Part shown: positions 1 through 10,989 of the stretch, piece after piece
Layout of the letters: the number at the start of each line of letters is the position of its first letter
How positions within the stretch are numbered: position 1 is the stretch's first letter
Assembly (NCBI RefSeq): GCF_023159225.1
Contig: NC_063176.1
Location: forward strand, 4,786,963 to 4,850,962
Direction of reading: 5' to 3'
DNA length: 64,000 nt
Origin: Perognathus longimembris pacificus
Lineage: Eukaryota > Chordata > Mammalia > Rodentia > Heteromyidae
Notes under the pieces: generated by a model
Seen by the model: the letters and a program-made list of their open reading frames with translations, nothing else
What the model was told of the DNA's origin: nothing
Databases searched by the model: none
Made by a program: the position numbers and the translations under genes

Positions 1-930
1 CCAGCATACTATACTTTCACTGCACCTCAGGTTCATATGATGCTCTAGGTTAATGAACAGATACCCAAAAGCTGCTTTTGCTGAAAAAAGCACTCCCCTG
101 CTTAGCTCAAGAAGGGAGCGAGCGCAGGATAAAAGCTAGGTGTCCCTGGCATGATTTTGCACCTCTGTCCTTTGCCCTAAGCCATTCGCTCAAGCAACCA
201 TCCTGGAGCTCAGGAAGGAGTAGACCAGAGAGAGCACTCCGCCTAGCACACCGCCACCACCTGTTTATCTTGAACACCTTGCTCACTCCCTGATGAAGTG
301 ATAAAAGTTTCTTCTGAACACCTCTCAGTACAATACAGAACACACCTGTGACTGAAACTGTTCATGCATACCTTTTGCCTCTAGTTTTTTTTTTTTTTGG
401 TCTATTTTAACACCTACTATCACGCGTGACTGTATTCTAAAGATGGCAGAAGATGGGCTGATGTACCTACTTTGCCCCTTCCTGTAGTTGCTGTAATAAA
501 TTTCATGGAATACATTTTATGAATGCTGTGTAATACATTTCAATCCTCCGCCCTTCTTCTTGGTTGTCTGTTTTTTTGGTGTTGGGTGGTGAATGGCCTG
601 ATTTTACGTGAGGTATCTCAGGAGGTTGAACTCGCGGCCTAAAATTCCAGTTTCATTACCTGGCCACAGCTGCGAAGAGTGACTAGGGATAGAAATAGTT
701 CCAAAGTCACTTCCTCTAGAACACTGAAACGAATCTGAGCACGAATCCTTCTCTGTGTCACTCTGACTGGAAGGTAGACGAAGGAGCAGTGAAGACCCAT
801 CCAATACAGAAGGAAGAGATGCAACACAATAGCAGAAACAGGAGAGACTATCTTAGTTATTTCACAGCAGTCTAGTTTTTAAAAGTAGTTCTTCCTTCAT
901 TCTATCTTAGACTTGGGCAGGTACCATCTC
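1..930. other. Intergenic DNA, no gene seen
   Basis: No exon, RNA gene or clear mobile element was recognised. The short open frames here lack family features. The stretch at about 100-345 is somewhat GC-richer and could be an old LTR, but I could not match it to one. Confidence 0.5.
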
Positions 931-980
931 TTGCTTTTTTTGTTTGTTTGTTGTGGTGGGAGGTCGTTTGTTTTTGTTTT

Positions 981-1160
981 GCTAGTCCTATGGCTTGAAC
1001 TCAGTGCCTGGGCTCTGTCCCTGAGCCTCTCTGTACTCAAGGCTAGCACTCTACCACTTGAGCCACTTCTGGCTTTTTCTGTTTATGTGGTACTGAGGAA
1101 TCGAACCCAGGGCTTCACGTACGCTAGGCAAGCATTCTACCACTATGCCACATTCCCAAC
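981..1160 (-). mobile_element. ID-Geo type SINE
   Basis: Reverse-strand copy. The right monomer (ending GCTAGTCC on the plus strand) lies left and the ID-like head (ATTCCCAAC end) lies right, with T-rich tail DNA at 930-980. It is older than the 2750 and 19370 copies, judging by scattered differences. Confidence 0.85.
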
Positions 1161-1316
1161 TGTTATGATCAGTTTCCCTTTCATTTCAAATAACTCAAAT
1201 TGTTTCTTGTTTCTGCAACCAAAAAAGAACCCAGAAGAAATGGACGAATTAGCATGTTAATAGTAAAATATGAAATGAGAAATGTTCACTTGCTCCACAC
1301 ACAGCCTAAAATGGAG

Positions 1317-1561
1317 CATTATAATGCATATTTGAACTCTTCTCTGAAGTCTGGCATTGTGATACCTCCTGCGCTGCTACTTTTGCCTATTGTAGGTCTT
1401 TTGTTGCGCCATCTGAATTCTTGGATTGTTTTCTCTATTTCAGTAAAGAATGTAACTGGACGTTGATGGGGATTGTGTTGAATTTGCACAACATCTTTGG
1501 CAATATGGCCATTTTCACCATATTGATTCTGCCTATCCATGATCGTGGGAGGTATTTCCAT
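1317..1561 (-). mobile_element. L1 ORF2 fragment
   Basis: The minus strand encodes an 80-residue piece that reads as the late part of L1 ORF2, C-terminal to the reverse transcriptase. Recognisable blocks are [20 protein letters not shown] and AGGITMPDF. It is a truncated dead fragment with no 3' UTR attached. Confidence 0.85.
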
Positions 1562-1605
1562 TTCCTGATGTCCTTCTCAACAACAACAAAAAATTTAATT
1601 CATCA

Positions 1606-1818
1606 ATGCTGCCACCAGTGCCTCATGCCCATAATCTTAGCAACTCAGAGACTGAGATCTGAAGATTGTGGTTTGAAGCCAGCCCAGGCAGAGAAGTCTA
1701 TGGGACTCTTATTTCCAATAGACCATGGAGAAAAAGCTGAAAGTAGAGCTGTGACTAGCCTTGAGCACACAGAGGCTCAGGGACAGAGCCCAGGCACTGA
1801 GTTCAAGCCTCAGGACTG

Positions 1819-1820
<2 letters not shown>
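1606..1820 (+). mobile_element. B1-Geo type SINE
   Basis: A B1-like (7SL-derived) head with CCTCATGCCCATAATC and GAGACTGAGATCTGA is followed by the Geo-type tail ending CTCAGGACTGGC. A CA microsatellite begins directly at its 3' end. Confidence 0.8.
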
Positions 1821-1862
<42 letters not shown>

Positions 1863-1890
1863 GCACGCACTCACGCACATGCACACACTC
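1821..1890. repeat. (CA)n microsatellite
   Basis: An uninterrupted CA run of about 38 bases grades into GCAC/TCAC variants. It replaces the A-rich tail of the preceding SINE. Confidence 0.95.
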
Positions 1891-2549
1891 AACAGCACCT
1901 GACCTAGATCCACCACTAACTCCCTTCAAGTTACTTCTCCATCAAGTTATTCATGAAAGATATCTGGGAATCATTTTGCTAACTCAACTCACACACCCAG
2001 CATTTGCAGTAAAGTAAGGTTGGGTAGTGAAAGGGAAATGGAACTAAGGCAAAGTGAGCATGTTCTGTGACTAATTCACATTTCTAGGAGCAAAGCTTTT
2101 CAAAAGTACAAATAAGCTCTACTATGGAGACAGCTAATAGGGAAATAACTACATGAATGATTCATGTGTTTCCTTTGTGAAATATTCTCTTGTTGCACAA
2201 GAAGCATGATTTTACTGTATAGATTACAGGCGACTTATGTCTCATCTAAGAATTCTTCCTGGATAAACCCTCCCTGACAAAATGAGGTGAGTCTTTCATC
2301 CCTTCTGCATGTGTACCTATGTCCTTTACACTTACAACTTGAGATACACTGCATAAGATACTATATAGAGTCTCCTTGGCATGCAAGGAAACCAAATAAC
2401 CATAATTATGAAATCAAGGAATTAAAGAGAGAAAGAGGCTGGGCATTAGAAAGTCAGTATTCTGCCAGCATTCAATTACCTGTATACACTAGTCTCTCTA
2501 TGCTTTCATTTCCTCATTTGTTCAATAACAATGCACTTGAACTCTTTGT

Positions 2550-2655
2550 GGCACTGGGCAAGTCCTGTACCTACAATTTCTTCATATATAAAATGAAGAT
2601 ATTATCAAGTATAGAGAATTATGAAGACCAAATGAACTCATGTATTATGTAAGAA
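2550..2655 (+). mobile_element. MIR relic
   Basis: The order of blocks GGGCAAGTCC, TTTCTTCATATATAAAATG and AAATGAACTCATGTA matches the central and 3' part of the MIR consensus, strongly diverged. Confidence 0.65.
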
Positions 2656-2664
2656 CTCCAAGTA

Positions 2665-3008
2665 GGTATGAGAGACAAGGTAACAAACTACAAGAAATGT
2701 ATCCAATGCCAACGTATGAAACTGTAACCTATCTGTACATCAGTTTTATTTATTTATTTATTTTTTTTTTTTTGGTCAGTCCTGGGCCTTGGACTCAGGG
2801 CCTGAGCACTGTCCCTGGCTTCTTCCCGCTCAAGGCTAGCACTCTGCCACTTGAGCCACAGCGCCGCTTCTGGCCGTTTTCTGTATATGTGGTGCTGGGG
2901 AATTGAACCTAGGGTCTCATGTATCCGAGGCAGGCACTCTTGCCACTAGGCTATATCCCCAGCCCCTGTACATCAGTTTTATAATAAAAACTTAAAAAAA
3001 AAAAAAAG
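2665..3008 (+). mobile_element. L1 3' end, split by a SINE
   Basis: The terminal L1 3' UTR is seen as GGTAACAAACTACAAGAAATG, then TGAAACTGTAACCTATCTGT, then AATAAAAACTT and an A-run. It is interrupted at 2750-2965 by a SINE with perfect target duplications, so the SINE is the younger insertion. Confidence 0.8.
2750..2965 (-). mobile_element. Young ID-Geo SINE with 17-bp target duplication
   Basis: A full-length reverse-strand copy with a T-run at its left end. The flanking direct repeats CTGTACATCAGTTTTAT at 2733-2749 and 2966-2982 are identical, which fixes both ends and shows L1-machinery insertion into an older L1 3' UTR. Confidence 0.95.
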
Positions 3009-3056
3009 AACTCCAAGTAGGTCTCAGTAGATTTCAGGTTCTTTTGTTGTTGTTTT

Positions 3057-3263
3057 TTGTTGGTTTTTTTTGGCCAGTCCTGGGGCTTGGACTCAGGGCC
3101 TGAGCACTGTCCCTGGCTTCTTTTTGCTCAAGGCTAGCACTCTGCCACTTGAGCCACAGCGCCCCTTCTGGCCGTTTTCTGTATATGTGGTGCTGGGGAA
3201 TTGAACCCAGGGCCTCATGTATACGAGGCAAGCTCTCTTGCCACTAGGCCATATCCCCAGCCC
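3057..3263 (-). mobile_element. ID-Geo SINE with 17-bp target duplication
   Basis: Reverse-strand copy, close in sequence to the one at 2750. The repeats TCTTTTGTTGTTGTTTT at 3040-3056 and 3264-3280 flank it exactly. Confidence 0.93.
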
Positions 3264-3289
3264 TCTTTTGTTGTTGTTTTGTTTGTTTT

Positions 3290-3585
3290 TTTGCCAGTCC
3301 TGGGGCTTGAACTCAGGGCCTGGACACTGTCCCTGGATTCTTTTTGCTCAAGCCTAGCACTTTACCACTTGAGCCACAGCACCACTTCCAGCTTTTTCTT
3401 TTTCTTTTCTTATTTATTGTCAAAGTGATGTACAGAGAGGTTACAGTTTCATACGTTAGGGCCTTGGGTACCTTTCTTGTACTGTTTGTAGTTTTTTCCA
3501 TATATGTGGTGCTGAGGAATCGAACCCAAGACTTCATGTATTTGAGGCGAGCACTCTACCACTAGGTCATATTCCCAGCTCCCAG
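3290..3585 (-). mobile_element. ID-Geo SINE interrupted by L1 sequence
   Basis: The right monomer (3295-3400) and ID head (3490-3585) are separated by about 78 bases of L1 3' UTR. Together with the two SINEs at 2750 and 3057 this makes three same-orientation copies within 850 bases. Confidence 0.8.
3411..3488 (-). mobile_element. Short L1 3' end inside a SINE
   Basis: TTATTGTCAAAGTGATGTAC followed by AGGTTACAGTTTCATA matches the extreme 3' end of the local L1 family in reverse orientation. It is severely 5'-truncated and sits inside the 3290-3585 SINE. Confidence 0.75.
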
Positions 3586-3667
3586 ATTTCAGGTTCTTTC
3601 TAGTTCTAATTTTAGATCAATCCTTAGTGCATGGCAAAATCGTACCTCACTGTTTTTGTTTGTTTTG

Positions 3668-3895
3668 TTGATCATGGGACTTGACCTCAGGGCCTGGGTG
3701 CTGTCCCTGAGCTCTTTTGCTCAAGGCTAATGCTCTACCACTTATAGCCACAGCACCACTTCCAGTCTTCTGGTGGTTAATTGGAGATGAGAGCCTCATG
3801 GATTTTCCTGCCTGGGCTGGCTTTGAACCATGATCCTCTGATGTCAGCCTCCTGAGCAACTTAGATTACAAGTGTGAGCCACCAGTGTCCAGCAC
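3668..3895 (-). mobile_element. B1-Geo type SINE
   Basis: Reverse-strand copy: Geo tail (GACTTGACCTCAGGGCCTGG), linker TGGTTAATTGGAGATGAGAG, then the B1 head ending GTGAGCCACCAGTGTCCAGC. Confidence 0.85.
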
Positions 3896-4690
3896 ATAGT
3901 GGTGTTTTTTGGTTTGTTTTTTTTTTTTGCTTTTGAATCATGATGTCAGATGAAGAAGCAGTTGGAAGAACCTTGAGGAGACTTCTCACCTGAGCACATT
4001 TAAGCTTAATTGTCCCAGATTTTCTCCAGCTTTCAGGACAACTTATCCAAGGCTATACAGATACGGGACACATGAGGAATTTGTTTGGTTGAGTGTATCA
4101 CAGACCTGTGGATGCTATTGTGGATGTGACTGGACATTTTTTCTGGAGGACTTCCAGGCAAGAATGTTGCTTTTAGCCAGTGCTTCCATCTAAAGTGACT
4201 CAAGACAAGTACGACCGGTTTACAGACCAGCACAAGTAGAGAAAGGCACTATAAAAAGAGGAAACGCTGAGTGGCTGCGTTTGCCCTTAAGGATTGCACC
4301 TCTGTTTTCAAGGGTTATCTCATGTTTTAGAGAAAGAAAAACAAGGCAAAAACTGACATTTGAAATTAATATGCAAAAGACTTTCTGAAGTTAATACCTG
4401 TCACCCTTTCCTCCATCTAAAGCTTTTGATATTTGTTTTGATTATTTGTCTCACTTTTACTTGGAGACAAATTCTTGGTACATAGGCTATTGCTTCAGAC
4501 CTCTCTGGTGCTGGAATTGAGCCTTCATTTTATGTCTCAACTCATTATTATTTCCTTCCCTGCCTGCCTCATTTTCCCCCTGACGAGCGTTGCTTGAACA
4601 TTGGCAGGCACTGTGTGAAGTACTGTTTCCTGGCGTCAAAATAAAAAGGTTGAATTTGATTCTCCTTTTTTTCTTTGCACCATCAAAGCA
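3896..4690. other. No recognised feature
   Basis: Apparently single-copy DNA. I saw no splice-flanked conserved reading frame, RNA gene or mobile element I can name. Confidence 0.5.
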
Positions 4691-4691
4691 A

Positions 4692-4787
4692 GGTCAGAAC
4701 GCTTCATTAATTTATGTGATCATGCACAGGGACCATTCTAATTTCAGTGTGTTCCAGCTTCAGAGAATGTGCTGCCCACGCAAGCTT
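4692..4787 (-). pseudogene. U6 snRNA pseudogene
   Basis: On the minus strand this reads as a diverged, near full-length U6 snRNA, the catalytic RNA of the spliceosome. On the plus strand the reverse-complement landmarks appear in order: GAACGCTTCA, GCACAGGGACCATTCTAAT (U6: GCAGGGGCCATGCTAAT), GTTCCA and ATGTGCTGCC. Many substitutions and small deletions mean it is not functional. Such copies are common L1-mobilised retropseudogenes. Confidence 0.85.
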
Positions 4788-4842
4788 GAACTTGATCTCG
4801 GTCAGAATTATCCAAATTATACTACACAAAGATTCAGAAGAA

Positions 4843-4998
4843 ACCTGGCGCACGCGGCTCACGCCTGGAATCCTAGTAACTCAGAAGGCTGAGACCTGAG
4901 GATTGTGCTTTGAAGCTTGTCTGGGCATTAAAAGTCCAAGAGACTCATCTCCAATTAACCACCAATAAACTGAAAATGGAGCCCTGCCTCAAGTGGTA
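4843..4998 (+). mobile_element. B1-Geo SINE, 3' part lost to a GGA repeat
   Basis: The B1 head (CGGCTCACGCCTGGAATCCTAG) and linker CTCCAATTAACCACCAATAA are present. The Geo tail stops at CTCAAGTGGTAGAGGAGG, where a GGA/GGGGA microsatellite takes over. Confidence 0.8.
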
Positions 4999-5108
4999 GA
5001 GGAGGGGGAGGGGGAGGAGGGAGGAGAAAGGATGGAGGAGGAGGAAGAGGAGAGGAGAAGAGGAGGAGAAGGAGGAGAAGGAGGAGGAGGAGGAGGAGGA
5101 GAAGAAGA
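4998..5108. repeat. (GGA)n-rich purine repeat
   Basis: About 110 bases of GGA, GGGGA and GAAGAG variants on the plus strand, starting inside the SINE tail monomer. Confidence 0.95.
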
Positions 5109-5499
5109 AACATTTATGTAAAATGCAAATTTTTGGCTTAAACGATGGAGGTCCAGCATAGAGATTTACTGTAGACCAAGCATTTTAACTTCTATGGCAG
5201 CCAGGAACTTAGATACAGTGTGTTTAAAAATATAGAAGCACTCTCTTCTTTGTTTGAACCCTTGGGCTCCTTCATAAGCTGCAGTATTAGCCCAAGGAAA
5301 TAAAATAAAATTTAAAAAGCAAGAACAGCTTTCTCCATCTGACCTTGCCTGCTGGCCCCAATCAATCAGCTCGCTCTAGAAACTGAGAAAGGACATCATG
5401 AAAACGACATGTTTCCTGGAGAAGCAAATACTTGGAAAAATGACTCCTGGCATAAAGTGTTTATTTCAAAGAATGACCAACTCTGGCAAGAGGCATTAT

Positions 5500-5900
5500 T
5501 TATCTCAAGGATAAAACACCAGATTTAACATATATGGCAAAAAGCATTCTTTCCTAAAAGGAATGCCCAAACAGAATGGTCATATATTTAAATTAATATT
5601 TAGTCTCAGAGGCCCTGAACCCAAGTGAGAAAAATATTAACAACCAAGAGTGATTACAAGCAAAGATAAGCAGCTGTCTTGGCGTAACTTTAAGTCAGAC
5701 CCTGGCTTTATCATATAATTAACCCTGATGTTAAAGAACTCAGTGCCTCCCCCTTTGACAGTTCCCACACTCATCTGTGTGTCTGCTTCTCTGCGTGGCT
5801 GCTTGCTTGCTTAATAAAGCTCTACCAAGTTTTCTTACCATTAGGACTTGTCCAGAAATTCTTATTTTGCGTTCAAAGTCAAGGACTAAGTGGAGCCCCT
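5500..5900 (+). mobile_element. Possible solo LTR
   Basis: The right part has an LTR-like layout: CCCCTTTGACAG, then CTTGCTTAATAAAGCTCTAC with an AATAAA signal, then a short R/U5-like end near 5900. I could not define a 5' TG end or a target duplication, so the boundaries and family are uncertain. Confidence 0.4.
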
Positions 5901-5922
5901 ACTTTTTCTCAATTTATTTTTA

Positions 5923-6142
5923 TCAGTCCTGGGGCTTTAACTCAGGGCCTGTGCCCTGTCCCTGAGCTCTTTTTGCTCAAGGCTAGCACTCTACTACTTT
6001 GTGCCATAACTCTACTTCGGGTTTTCTGGTGGATAACTGGAGTCTGGTGGACTTTCCTGCCAGGGCTGGCTTTGAACCTGGTTCCTCAGAGCTCAGCGTC
6101 CTGAATAGCTAGGATTACAAGCATGAGCCACCATTGCCTGGC
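5923..6142 (-). mobile_element. B1-Geo type SINE
   Basis: Reverse-strand copy running from CAGTCCTGGGGCTTTAACTC to ATGAGCCACCATTGCCTGGC, with moderate divergence. Confidence 0.85.
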
Positions 6143-6327
6143 AGAGGCCCTACATTTAGTGTGTAATTTCACAAACTCACCTGAATCCTGTGACAACATA
6201 GTTAAGTAACACCATTGAGTTAACCGTTTAAAAAGATATCTTTACAATCTCTAGGAAATCAAGGGAATTCCTAGTGATTATGTTTATAGGTGGCTTACTG
6301 GCAAAATTTTGCTGCTCTTTACTAACT

Positions 6328-6562
6328 TGGGCCAAGTACTGGTGGCTGGTGCCTATAGTCCTTTCTATTCATGAGACTCAGATCCAAGACCCATGTTCAA
6401 AGCCAGTCCAGGCAGGAAAAATCTGAGACTCTTACCTCAGATTAACCAACAAAATGCCAGAAGAGGAGCTGTTGCTCAAGCGGTAGAGTTATAGCCTTGA
6501 GCAAAAGAAAAAGCTACGAGAGACAATACTGGGAGCCCCTGAATTCCAGCCCCAGGATTAGC
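6328..6562 (+). mobile_element. B1-Geo type SINE
   Basis: The B1 head (TGGTGGCTGGTGCCTATAGT) is followed by the linker and a Geo tail with CTCAAGCGGTAGAGTTATAG. Confidence 0.8.
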
Positions 6563-6587
6563 AGAATCAAACAAGTAGAAGCAAAAA

Positions 6588-6755
6588 GGAACTTTGGAAT
6601 CAGGCTTTCTCTACAAATCCACTTAAAAGTGGGTTCAATAGGGCCAAGTTATTATTTGTACATTTTTCTCATCTGTAAGGGTACCTTGATATCTGGGAAT
6701 TCAAAGTACCTCAGAGAGGTACTGTGCAGATTTAGCAAGTTAATAATAGGTTTTA
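6588..6755 (+). mobile_element. MIR relic
   Basis: Diverged MIR: CTTTGGAATCAGGCTTT, then GGGCCAAGTTATTATTTGTA, CTCATCTGTAAGGGTACC and AGATTTAGCAAGTTAATA, in consensus order. Confidence 0.6.
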
Positions 6756-7354
6756 TGCTCAAAAATGATAGCTACAATAAAAATAACATCATTATCATTG
6801 CTATTATATGTTCCCAATTCCTGGATTTAAGAGAAAAAAGACAAAAGGTTTTGCCTACAATAATAAGTGGTGAGGCTATTGGAACATGGCAGTTACTTCA
6901 AAAGAAATGTAACTCTTGTCTCCTTTGAGAAAGAAATTGTGCTGTTAGTAATGATTATCTAATTTTCCATTTCCCATGTATCTATGAATGAATCCCCTGA
7001 GTAGTCCTTACTACTGTCATTGCTGTTCTGAAATTTTCTTCTCATTGATTTTTTTTTCTTTTACTTCAAAGAATCAAAATTTTGATCTGGGAATGGCGAT
7101 ACACATATGCAGTTCCGGGACTCTAGAGAATGAGGAAGGAGTATGTTGAGTTTTGAGGCCAGTGAGGATTCTCCAGCTAGAACTTGAGTCAAAAACAATG
7201 TACCTAGTCGAAGAGTAAACACGTAACAACTGCTCCTAACAAGACCTCTAACAGATATCATTAACAGAAATGATCTATAAGAAAACGAAAGTTTAGTTTG
7301 GATTCATTTCTTTACCATCTATGCCATATTTGTACTCTTAAGTGCCAGAATTTA

Positions 7355-7430
7355 AATGCATGCATTATCTCACTAAATTTTGATAGTAACTCTTTCAGGT
7401 AGGAATTATAATATAACTCTCATCTTTAAA
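7355..7430 (-). mobile_element. MIR fragment
   Basis: GCATTATCTCACTAAATTTT and CTCTTTCAGGTAGGAATTAT match the reverse complement of the MIR 3' half. Confidence 0.45.
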
Positions 7431-7505
7431 GATGTCTTTAAGATGAGAGTTAAAAACAGAAGTATATGGAAAAACTTAGTTTTGAACACAGAATTATTTG
7501 ACCTT

Positions 7506-7714
7506 GGGGCTGGGAATATGGCCTAGTGGCAAGAGTGCTTGCCTTTTATACTTGAAGCCCTGGGTTTGATTCCTCAGCAGCACATATATAGAAAAGGCCA
7601 GAAGTGGCGCTGTGGCTCAAGTTGGCAGAGTGCTAGCCTTAAGCAAAAAGGAAGCCAGGGACAGTGCTCAGGCCCTGAGTTCAAGACCCAGGACTGAAGA
7701 AAGAAAAAAGAACG
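7506..7714 (+). mobile_element. ID-Geo SINE with 10-bp target duplication
   Basis: A full dimer starting GGGGCTGGGAATATGGCC. Identical repeats ATTTGACCTT at 7496-7505 and 7715-7724 define both ends. Confidence 0.93.
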
Positions 7715-8066
7715 ATTTGACCTTAAATATCTCCATACCAAGTGTGTGCTTACAGACACAGACACACATTTGAGGGAGAGAGATCTAAGTCCTATGACAT
7801 CCTAGGAAGAGTAATCTGGAGATCAAAGGCGAATCTCCCGACTCCACTGAATGTAAAGCATGATTATTTCTAAAATTCTTTACTGAATTCTTTGAGAAAA
7901 ATATGTAAAAGGACATTACCCTCAACCTACATTGCATAATCTTTTCCCCGAAGGGCTCCACAAATATATGCAAGACTTGCTGGCATATTCTCAAATGAAA
8001 ATGTAATAGCTTCATACGTACGTGGAACATAAGCAGAAAGCAAGTATGATTTAAAATTGAAATTAA

Positions 8067-8261
8067 GGGGCTGGGATTATGGCTTAGTGGTGGAGTGCTT
8101 GGCTGGAATGCATGAAGCCCCGGGTTCAATTCCTCAGTACTACATAAACAGAAAAAGCTGGAAGTGGCGCTGTGGCTCAAGTGGCAGAGTGCTAGCCTTG
8201 AGCAAAAATAGCTCAGGGACAGCGCTCAGGCCCTGAGTCCAAACCCTAAGACGGGAAAAAA
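8067..8261 (+). mobile_element. ID-Geo SINE
   Basis: ID head GGGGCTGGGATTATGGCTTA plus Geo tail and A-run. A short GAAATTA repeat on both sides is the probable target duplication. Confidence 0.88.
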
Positions 8262-8670
8262 AAAAGAAATTATCTATATTGCTTATAACTTCAAAGGCAA
8301 GTGGTACAAGAAACTTCTGTATGACTTCCATCCTCTTTTGTAAAATGATAAATAGGTAACTTAAATTGTTTATGAAAAAGTACTTTAGCTAATCTTCCAC
8401 TTCTCTTCACTTTCCCAAGAAGAGGCTTAGGAGTTGAACAGAGAAAAAATGTACAGCTTCCACAATTTATGTAAAGGACATTTGTGTTACAGTGGTTTGA
8501 GTCTCAAAATGCAAGATAGCTTTACTTGATAAAGCAACTAAAGTCAAATGCTTTAAAGGAAAGTTGGGTAGAATGACCACAGAATCATGGCTAAGGCAAA
8601 GAGGGGGAAAATGAGTGTGTGTGTGCGCGTGCCATGATAATGAACTATTTACATTTTTACACCAAAAGAT

Positions 8671-8902
8671 AGGTGCTCATGGTTCATGCCTACAATCCTA
8701 GCTGCTCACAAGGCTGAGATCTGAGGATCATGGTTCAAAGCCAGCCTGAGCAGGAAAGTCCCCGTAAGACTCTCACCTCCAGTTAATCACCAGAAAACCA
8801 GGAGTGGCACTGGTCTCAAAGTGGTAGCAGGCTACAAATGGAGTTTAGGGACAGCACCCAGACCCTAAGTTGAAGCTTCAAGACTGACCAAGAAAAAAAA
8901 AA
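8671..8902 (+). mobile_element. B1-Geo type SINE
   Basis: B1 head with GGTTCATGCCTACAATCCTA, linker CCTCCAGTTAATCACCAG, Geo tail and A-run. Confidence 0.85.
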
Positions 8903-8913
8903 AGATAGTGGTT

Positions 8914-9148
8914 CTTGTGAGGTACTAATGGCTTATGCCTGTTACCCTAGTTTCTTAGGAGGCTGAGATCTTAATGATCACAGTTCAAAATAATCTCAGA
9001 AAAATCTGTAGATTCTACCTCCAATTAAATTAATTGGCAATTTTTGCTTAGCCAGAAGATTAGCTCAAGAGGTAGAGCACCAGCTATAAGCAGAAGGAGG
9101 AAAAAGCACAAGGCTTCGACTCCAAGTCATGGTACCTGCAGCCGAAAA
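8914..9148 (+). mobile_element. Old B1-Geo type SINE
   Basis: The same layout as the neighbour at 8671 in the same orientation, but much more diverged: GGCTTATGCCTGTTACCCTA, CTCCAATTAAATTAATTGG, TTAGCTCAAGAGGTAGAGCA. Confidence 0.7.
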
Positions 9149-9832
9149 ACAAAAGATAAGAGGCGCTGAAACATAAAACAAAACCACAACAATGAAACAA
9201 CTATTTGGTTTTTGAACAATTAGTCCTGGATAAATTACAAATCAGTGAACCAAAGCAACACCAACAACAAGAAAAATTGAGCAAGTAAAAAAGAATCGGA
9301 GACTTTACTCATGTGTGATTAAATATTATTAGTGTGAAAATGGTATGGCATATTCTACCTTACGGATAACTCTAATGGATATGAGTCGATTGCAGACTGC
9401 TTCTAAAACAATATTACCCATTATTAGATGGCTGACCAATTATTTGGGATTGTACAACCGCTCCAACCTCTGAAATGAACTTAAACTCACCAAAATTACA
9501 TGAAGAATTCTGAGACCCTGAAGCAAACTCAGGAAACTGTCAAAGCAGAGTGCTAATTTGCAAACTGAACAAAGCAGTCAGGCAACCTGGCTTCTTACCA
9601 TCAAAAAGCCTGAGCTAGGCATGAAGCAACCTGCGCATCTGATTGAGGAAATCCAAACCTGTCTGCAACGTTGGGAGCATGGGAACGCATAGTTTGCCAT
9701 CTCCACGGCACAGAAAACAGGTTAAAAGTGGGCTGTAAACAAAATAGAGCCATGTATTATCACTTATCTCCCCATTCTTAGAATTTTTTATTTTAGCTTG
9801 TCACACATGTTTCTCCTTATAAATAAACAGTA
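9149..9832. other. No recognised feature
   Basis: AT-rich apparently single-copy sequence. The part at 9470-9760 is less AT-rich and might be an old LTR, but I see no AATAAA, TG/CA ends or flanking repeats. Confidence 0.45.
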
Positions 9833-10042
9833 ACCAGGCTCCAGAGGCTGAGCTTTATAATTCCAGCTATTCAAGAGGATGAGCTCTGAGAATCACAGGT
9901 CAGACAAATTCCCAAGAGACTCCTATCTCTAATTAACTAGCAAGTTTCAGAATCCGAGCTGAGGCTGAAGGGGTAGGATGCTAGTAGTTGCGGAGGCAGA
10001 AGCCAAGCAAGAGCTGAGGCCGGGAGTTAGCCTCTGTACTGG
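9833..10042 (+). mobile_element. Old B1-Geo type SINE
   Basis: A diverged head (TTTATAATTCCAGCTATTCA), linker CTATCTCTAATTAACTAGC and a degraded tail monomer. Confidence 0.65.
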
Positions 10043-10225
10043 CATAATAATTAAGTCAAGAAACCAGTGGTAATTCCTGAGCTAAGTGGGATAATGTATT
10101 TGCACCTTTTGAAATTGCCCTCTTGAAAGCTGCTCTCAGTTCCTTTTCCTTCAAGTCACCATTGTTTTCATATTGTCAGGCCTAAGTAATACAGGGGTTG
10201 GTACTTTTAGAAAAGAGGTGACAAG

Positions 10226-10305
10226 CCAGGTGCCTATGGCTACTCAGGAGGCTGAGATCAAAAGATTAGGGTGCAAAGCCAGCCAAGACAGAAAAGCCCA
10301 TGTGA
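10226..10305 (+). mobile_element. Truncated B1 head
   Basis: GCCAGGTGCCTATGGCTACT to AAAGCCAGCCAAGACAGAAA is the B1 head of the local SINE family. It ends where an inverted copy begins. Confidence 0.7.
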
Positions 10306-10319
10306 CATTTTCTTTTGGG

Positions 10320-10525
10320 TGGGGGTCAGTTGTGGGGCTTGAGGTCAGGACTTGGGTACCATCCCTGAGCTTTTTCACTCAAGGCTAGCACACCTCCACT
10401 TTGAGCCCCAGTGCCACTTCCAGTGGGTAACTGAAGATCAGAATCTCAAGGACTTTCCTGCCTGGGCTGGCTCCCAACCGTGACTCTCAGATCTCAGTCT
10501 CCATAGAGCGAGCATCACAGGCCTG
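10320..10525 (-). mobile_element. B1-Geo type SINE
   Basis: Reverse-strand copy from GGTCAGTTGTGGGGCTTGAG to CATCACAGGCCTGTG. With the head at 10226 it forms an inverted pair that could fold back. Confidence 0.75.
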
Positions 10526-10989
10526 TGCGGTTCATTTTCAACACACTGTCTACCAAGTATGCTGGTGAGTTTTAACATTTTAATTCTTACGTATATTTCC
10601 CTAGTATTTCTGAGTAATACATACACAAATTTTTACAAATGATCTCATTTAATGGGAAATTTGCCATATTTGTTTTGTTCAGATATGCTTAATTATTGTT
10701 AATGGAATAGAAAAATTCTAAGATCTAGGGGCTCCCTCCCACACTGTCCCAGGGCTGGGGGGAAGGGCAGCGTCTCGCTCTTGGCGCCCTTCCCCCACCA
10801 AGGCCAAAACTGAGTCCCCAACATATGTCCATGTACGAGTCGAGTGCGTCTTGATCCATGCCACGCGCTCCGTCTTTCTTCCCCATCTGAATTCATTTTT
10901 GAAAGTAGAATACTCATTTTTCACCAGATTAAGACATGACCTTGCACATATAGAGTATACTTCAACAGCTCTATTAAAAAACTAAACTG

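Noticed and set aside
2733..3280. Regularly spaced similar repeats as a CRISPR-like array
   Set aside because: The repeats are about 200-bp SINE copies with their own target duplications in a mammalian genome. No short palindromic repeat and spacer pattern exists.
2640..3565. Recurrent frames with [22 protein letters not shown] as a protein family
   Set aside because: The recurring peptide is a reverse-strand reading of ID-Geo SINEs and appears wherever a copy lies.
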